A stretch of 64,000 nucleotides of DNA. It comes from Pinus tabuliformis (Eukaryota; Streptophyta; Pinopsida; Pinales; Pinaceae). A program made the position numbers and the translations under genes. The notes beneath the pieces are model-generated. The model did not search any database. It was not told where the DNA came from and worked only from the letters and a program-made list of their open reading frames with translations. Positions 58,720 through 64,000 of this stretch are shown here, one piece after another (the stretch's first letter is position 1; each line of letters begins with the position of its first letter). Location of the stretch: positions 1,667,133,385 to 1,667,197,384 of the forward strand of contig CM062816.1 in NCBI GenBank assembly GCA_031772625.1, read 5' to 3'.

Positions 58720-59544
58720 CTCTCTTATAATATTTTTTCTATTTCTAATAATTTCTCATTTCCCTTCCTTTATTGCATCCTTTACCTTTTGGACCTTTTT
58801 CTTTAATTTAGCTTGGTCTTATGGGATAAGATGATCCTTTTAGGCTTCGAGATTTACTAATTATATGTAATTTGTTCATTACAACTAACATTAACATGGA
58901 TCAATCTATGTTTATGTTCAAGTATTTTTCACACTCTTGTTCTGTCTTTTAGATAATTTATTTGAATTTGTGACTTATTTTTAGTTGTTCTTTTACTATT
59001 TCTAATGTGTCCTCATCATTTTTCTCTTCTATGCCAACAATTATAAGGTTTAGGACTCTCTTGTGGTGCTCATGGTCTAGTTCAATTATTTTGCTCATTT
59101 CCTCTTTAATGGGTTTGATATCAAATCTATTCTTTGTGCTACTTAGGATTGAATTATTTTTTAGTTTTTCTTTTAATTATTTAATCTTGTCTCCCATGGT
59201 GCAATTTTCTTCTACCATTGGTAGTTTTTTGTGTTGAATTTCTTGCATCCTATATTTCACTCCTTAAGTTTGGTGTCAAGTGCTATCATTTTATTTTCTA
59301 AATATTTGTAGTTGTTGTCAAATATTATAGATCATTCAAACTTATGCTTTGTGAGCATTGTGTATAATTCTTGTTTAAGTTTCCCCTCTCTTCTTGTCGC
59401 TTTTCTATAGATTCAATATAATCATAAAAATTTTCTGGGATAATTTTGAATAGCCTTCTTGTGCTAGTGGGGAGTTTAGAAATATGAGGAGACTTGCCTT
59501 CTTTTGCTAGTGAGGGGTTTAGAAATACGAGGAGAATTGCTCAT
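58720..59544 (-). pseudogene. LINE ORF1 remnant, copy 2
   Basis: Starts at ATG 59544 (MSNSPRISKPLTSK). Duplicate of 54240-55068, with the same early stop after the duplicated start peptide and a loss of about 23 bp near 58830. Confidence 0.6.
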
Positions 59545-60201
59545 AACTTTGATGGATAAAACTTAACCCAAAAAGAAAAAAAGTAAAAGTATACCCCTGA
59601 GATGTCGCATCATAGGGAGGAGAACCACAAAGAGAGATGTGTATATGTTGTACACTTTCACGACAAATGTGAAGTTCTTCTAAATGGTTTCAAATTCTTG
59701 CCGCAAAGATCGCAGTGTGAAGTTCTTCTCACCACAGAGATCAAATTCTTGCTAGAGAGATCACAGTGTGAAGTTCTTATAAATGGTTTCATCATAGATG
59801 CGAAGTTCTTATTTACTTTTTAATAATTATATTCTATAATTTTTAAAAATAAATAATATAAATATAAAAATAAATAATATAAATATAAGATACATGAATA
59901 TAATCAATAAAAACCAACCAAAAAAACTTTACAAGGCTGAAGGCTGCTTATAAATAGTAAGACTGTTATCCAGAATTTATCAACTCACATGTTACATATT
60001 ACATATCATAATTGATATATGACACGTGGAAACTGCCATTGCACAGTTAAAGAACGGAACTCCAAGTGGGAAGCCAATTGCGCATCGATTTGTCGATTGC
60101 AAATCAAATAATTAAAGTGAATAAGTAAGTTGGCAGCCATGAATCTATGATATGATTCATTCAGAATAAGTGGCCACTTATATAACCACACTGTTAACCT
60201 T

Positions 60202-60301
60202 AAATCTGTCATGATTCATGGACAACAAGTGGTCAAGTGGTACAATAGGGAAAATCTGTCATGATTCATGGACAAGTAGTGGTCAAGTGGTACAATAGGG
60301 A
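60202..60301 (+). repeat. 50-bp tandem duplication
   Basis: Two copies of AAATCTGTCATGATTCATGG, ACAA.. to ACAATAGGG (60202-60251, 60252-60301), differing at about two bases. Confidence 0.85.
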
Positions 60302-61500
60302 AAGGCCATGAGAAAGCCCATTATTCTCCTGGAAAGGAACCATTTAATAAATTGCCATTGACAGAAACTTTTAATAAAGAAACCAAGCATTGTGTAGCAA
60401 ATAAAGTTATATATCTCTGCTAAAATTTTAAATATCATTAAACATTGAGACTTAGGATAAGTCATGTATTATAATATCAGTAAACATTGAGACTTAGGAT
60501 AACATCATCAATTTTATTTTATTTTCAAAAGTTGTTTTTCTTTTTAAATTTGTATTTAAATTATTTTAAAATAAGCCAATTATTTTAAAATAAGCCAAAG
60601 CTTTTAGGGTAAAGTTTTATAATCAAGATTCATATTTTTTTTTTAAATGTTTTTTTCATATATACTTTATTATACTTATTTTTTTTATAAATACTTAAAA
60701 TTTAAAAAATATGTATAAATATTATTCATATTATCATCAAATCTTGTAACTAAATAATTTATATTAAATACATTCACTAATTACAACAACTAATAAAAAT
60801 ACTACATGTCCCAACAACACAACACTACCTGTTCTGCTTCCTTCTGTTTCCACCATAGATAATAGTGTTACTTATGCTTTATTTGCCATAAATTACAACC
60901 GTGGATGAAAATACATGTTCCAACAACATTGCCCCAGCTACTTGCATTAGAAAGAGTAGTGTTACTTATGCTTTATGTACCATAATGCCTATGAGCAGTG
61001 TTGTTTATGCTTTATGCCATAATACCTATACTAGTACATTGTTGTGTAACTTATTATTAAGCTCTTGATGTTGAATTCACTATAGTCATATTAATTGTTA
61101 TTGTTATTGAGGATGTTATTCGTAACTTTCTTTCCTAAATAAGGAGGTTAATCTTTTAGTTTACAATTATTTATTTTTTCGAGTGAATGCAATACAATAC
61201 AATACTATATAATACTTACTATATATATTAATAATTAAATATAAAATTGTACATATAATTACTTTAAAATTTGTAAAGCTGAAATAAAATTGCGAAAAGA
61301 AATTTAGTGAAGAGAACACTAAGAATTGTAGTTTTTAGATTTTTATTATATTGAGTAGTCATTGAGATTTTAGATTTATTAATTTATAAATTAGGGAAAA
61401 ATCATATTTAAAGATACACTTCTATGGTAGACATAGATACAATTAATTTATATCCAGAGAAAAAGGAAAAACAAAATTAATTTTTTAAATCCACAAGGCA
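60302..61500. other. AT-rich non-coding stretch
   Basis: No gene seen. A short repeat AAACATTGAGACTTAGGATA occurs twice (60438, 60482), and TTATTTTAAAATAAGCCAA is duplicated near 60570-60600. Confidence 0.6.
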
Positions 61501-61850
61501 TTCATGAGGTTGGCTCATTCTCCTACCTTGATTTTTAGAGCCACGTTTTATTTCATAATCTACATTAGCACATCCACATTGATGGTGTACACACACAAGA
61601 AAATAAGAGAAAAATATACAAGAGCACAACTCTCAAGAGGTATTTTTCTATTATTTCTCTCTCACACACACACATCAAATACATGATAGAATCCCATTTT
61701 ATAGTAATGGGATCGATAGAATGGATAAGCACAACAACCTGGAAAGATAACGACCCTACTCGGCTCAAACTCACTCTTACATTAGAAAACCAAACATTCT
61801 AGAATAATACCTTGGAACTCTAACAATCTAGAATCCTCATTTCTCTATTA
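61501..61850. repeat. Dispersed repeat, partner of 7010-7200
   Basis: The part from 61665 shares a colinear stretch with 7015-7195. Contains a CA run at 61662-61673. Possible LTR fragment. Confidence 0.5.
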
Positions 61851-62461
61851 TTTCTAACTAATCAAGGTGGATATTGGTGGCCACCCACCTATTCCACTTG
61901 GACCCCCGACACTGTTTCTTTCAGTTTCCTTAATTCTATCATAGCTTACTATCTTTGGTAGTTTCATGAGTCCTAAAATTTTAGAGCCATTTTGAGGCAC
62001 TAAACGACATTTTTTTGGAAAACAGACAAACCTAAAAAATGCGGCAGAGATGTGTAGTCGAAAGTTGTTTTCCTCAGATGGATTTTTATAATAATGTATT
62101 GTATGCATAAAAAATAATATATTTTCCAAAGTTACAACCCCGATAAGTTGATGTACAAACTAACCCTAATGGGGTCTACAAACATTTTGTGCTTCATCTC
62201 CTACAGTTAAGTTTTTGGATGTCCCATTATTTCTCGATAATAAAAAGGCCTCGACCCTCATAGTAACATAGTTCAAAAGGCATGTAATTTTCACATCTCT
62301 TCTCAGACATAAGCTAACATCGCCTGAGCTAGTTTATTTCCATTCTGCATGTAAACAATTTTCAATATTTGTTATTAATAAATTGAAGTTCAATTTTCGT
62401 TATAGATTTGTGTTTCTATTTAAATCTGTATTTCATTTCGTTCCTGCATAAATCTATATCA
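61851..62461 (+). repeat. Probable 5' LTR end of a gypsy element
   Basis: Sequence ending CTATATCA at 62461, just before a PBS. GATAATAAAAAGG near 62240 may be the TATA or poly(A) zone. The LTR start is not fixed, as no second LTR lies in the window. Confidence 0.5.
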
Positions 62462-62462
62462 T

Positions 62463-62473
62463 TGGTATCATAG
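62463..62473 (+). other. Primer-binding site (initiator Met tRNA, one mismatch)
   Basis: TGGTATCATAG differs at one base from the TGGTATCAGAG seen in the other elements of this window and sits at the expected place between LTR end and gag. Confidence 0.8.
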
Positions 62474-62591
62474 TGATATGATATTTCTCTGTTTTTATGT
62501 GCATGTCCCAATGAGTTTGAGGTATAAGGAGTTAGGACTTGAATTGGTTGAACCCTTGCAAGATTGGCCTTGCCGACCCCCGTGACCTCCC

Positions 62592-63072
62592 ATGGCAAAA
62601 GAAAAGAAATATGAGGGACTAGGAGATCCTTTCAAAATGTTTCTTGAAGAAACCCTCGAATGACAAAGGAACGAGATGATGGATAAATTTTCCCAGATCC
62701 TTCAGTGAGTATCAGTAGGCGAAGTATCTTCATCCAGCAGCCACCTTGAAGGCACTAGCCCCTTCAAGGTACAATTTAACTTTGACATTCCTATATTTGA
62801 AGGCCAGATATATGCATATGTCGTAGATAAATGGTTAAATCTGCTAGAAGGATATTTTTCATTCCATAATTTTTCCAATAGGGAAAATATTAATTTTGCA
62901 CTCAAGGTTGCCCCCCTCATTAAGAACCGGTGGGAAACCTATTGTGAGTAGAGGGACAAGAAGGAAACCTCACTATTTTGAGTCGCACCCACTTGGAATT
63001 CTTTTCAAAATGTTGTCAAGGAAAAATATTACCCTGACGAGAGCTATGAAGATAAGTACATAAAATAGATAA
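62592..63072 (+). pseudogene. Gypsy gag remnant, internally deleted
   Basis: ATG 62592 opens MAKEKKYEGLGDPFKMFLEE. After stops and a frame change come FNFDIPIFEGQIYAYVVDKW and LNLLEGYFSFHNFSNRENIN (about 62780-62895), then WETYCE and KEKYYPDESYEDKYIK (to about 63065). This is the first half of a plant gypsy Gag. The second half of Gag, the zinc knuckle and the protease are absent, and RT coding starts within about 20 bases. Confidence 0.75.
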
Positions 63073-63081
63073 CAACATAAA

Positions 63082-64000
63082 ATGGATAAGGATTCCAACA
63101 CACATCAGAAGCAAGTGGATAAGGTCATGCAAGAATACAGGGACATATTCTCCTCACCCACAATGGTACCTTTGCACTGTCAGTTCAATAATTTGATCAA
63201 TCTGAATCCTAGAGCACCTCTAACTAATGGGTTGATATACTACCACTATAATATGGAAAATGAAAAATCACGCAGCGGATCCAAGATTTCCTACAAAAAG
63301 GGCACATCCAAACAAGTTCCTTACTTTGTGGGATCCTGCATGTACTTGTATAGAAGAAGGATGGGAGCTAGAGACTTTGCATTGATTATCAGGCACTAAA
63401 TAAAATCACTATCAAGAACAATTATCCAATCCCAAAGATTGATGACCTTCTTGACTAGCTCAAGGGGGCTAAGTACTTTAGCAAGATCAATTTAAACTCT
63501 GGTTATCACCAAGTTCCAATAAAACCCACAGATGTATGGAAGACTACTTTCAAATCCAAAGAAGGAATTTTTTGGTGGTTGGTCATGCCTTTCGGGTTGA
63601 AAAGTGCCCCTGCTACTTTTATGAGGTTGATGGATGACATCTTGTGGCCCTTTACCAACTCGTTTGTGGTTGTATATTTGGATAACATCCTCATCTTCAG
63701 AAAGCATTGGGAAGAGAACTTGCAACACATTCAGTGGGTCCTTCAAACCATGTGGTGGCACAAACTACATGCCAACTTAGAGAAATGAACCTTTGGCATG
63801 AGCCAAGTCCAATATCTAGGTTACATAATTTAGGAGCAAGGTATGCATGTGGATCTGGCTAAGATCTAAGTCACTAAGCATTGGTCAGCCCTGACCACTC
63901 TAATAGAGCTTCACAACTTCTTAGGCCTTGCAAATTTTTATTGGAGGTTCATGTTTGGATTCCCTCATATCACTTGGCCTTTGAGTCATTTTACCAAGGG
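63082..64000 (+). pseudogene. Gypsy reverse transcriptase, cut by window end
   Basis: Reads DKVMQEYRDIFSSPTMVPLH near the start, then in other frames LCIDYQALNKITIKNNYPIP, LKGAKYFSKINLNSGYHQVP, WWLVMPFGLKSAPATFMRLM (63573-63632), VVVYLDNILIF (63666-63698), then VQYLGYII and FLGLANFYWRFMFGFPHITW. All RT motifs are present in order, but the catalytic box is Y-L-D-N where gypsy RTs have Y-L-D-D. Two or three frames are used, with scattered stops, so it is a pseudogene. RNase H and integrase should lie beyond 64000. Confidence 0.88.

Larger units (their letters stand above)
55701..60168. repeat. Second copy of a ~4.5 kb tandem segmental duplication
   Basis: Matches 51204-55702 end to end, with scattered substitutions and small indels (about 97% identical by eye). 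It starts inside the LINE ORF2 and ends outside the LINE in its 5' flank, so it was copied as genomic DNA and not by retrotransposition. At the junction, TTCAGAATA from the flank runs into ATACCTAAGCTTC from the LINE, with an (A)ATA microhomology. Confidence 0.92.

Overview
The window is repeat-dominated plant DNA, AT-rich, with no convincing host gene. The elements present (Ty1-copia and Ty3-gypsy elements primed by initiator-Met tRNA, a 9.5 kb coding-less LTR element with ~2 kb LTRs, MULE-type MITEs with 9-bp target duplications, a LINE with endonuclease and RT, 5S-rRNA-derived repeats) point to a large-genome land plant. A gymnosperm such as a conifer would fit, but this is an inference from style and not a proven identification. 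Nearly all coding sequence is broken by stop codons or frameshifts.

Layout: (1) 1-7005: a degenerate plus-strand copia gag, starting at 25, is split by a complete minus-strand copia element (72-5956) with PBS, PPT and a near-perfect 5-bp target duplication. (2) 7.2-14.2 kb: mostly non-coding, but 9187-10752 holds a minus-strand pseudogene of about 520 codons that stays in one frame (coiled coil, unknown function), with telo-box motifs upstream and CpG-rich repeated motifs on both sides. (3) 14.2-16.6 kb: minus-strand gypsy integrase, RNase H and RT remains. A LARD-like non-autonomous LTR retrotransposon (16585-26110, perfect duplication AATTC) interrupts the RT, whose frame resumes at 26111. 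(4) 26.15-40.18 kb: probable 14 kb LTR element with diverged LTRs, a gag remnant, unrecognised ORFs, a GC-rich insert, one 381-bp MITE inside an ORF and a second 267-bp MITE inside the right LTR. (5) 40.7-44.9 kb: plus-strand gypsy gag-pol remnant. (6) 46.99-48.03 kb: copia RNase H tail and a duplicated 3' region. (7) 48.05-48.89 kb: two tandem units with a 5S-rRNA-like core. (8) 48.9-50.8 kb: AT-rich DNA with a second copy of the 381-bp MITE. (9) 50.77-60.17 kb: a minus-strand LINE, most of it duplicated in tandem as a ~4.5 kb segment. (10) 60.2-64 kb: AT-rich DNA, then the 5' end of another gypsy element (PBS at 62463), with gag joined almost directly to RT, running off the window.

The elements do not form a host pathway. 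They record nested insertions: copia into copia, LARD into gypsy, MITE into an element ORF and MITE into an LTR. In each of these cases the host reading frame or a paralogous empty site supports the insertion boundary.
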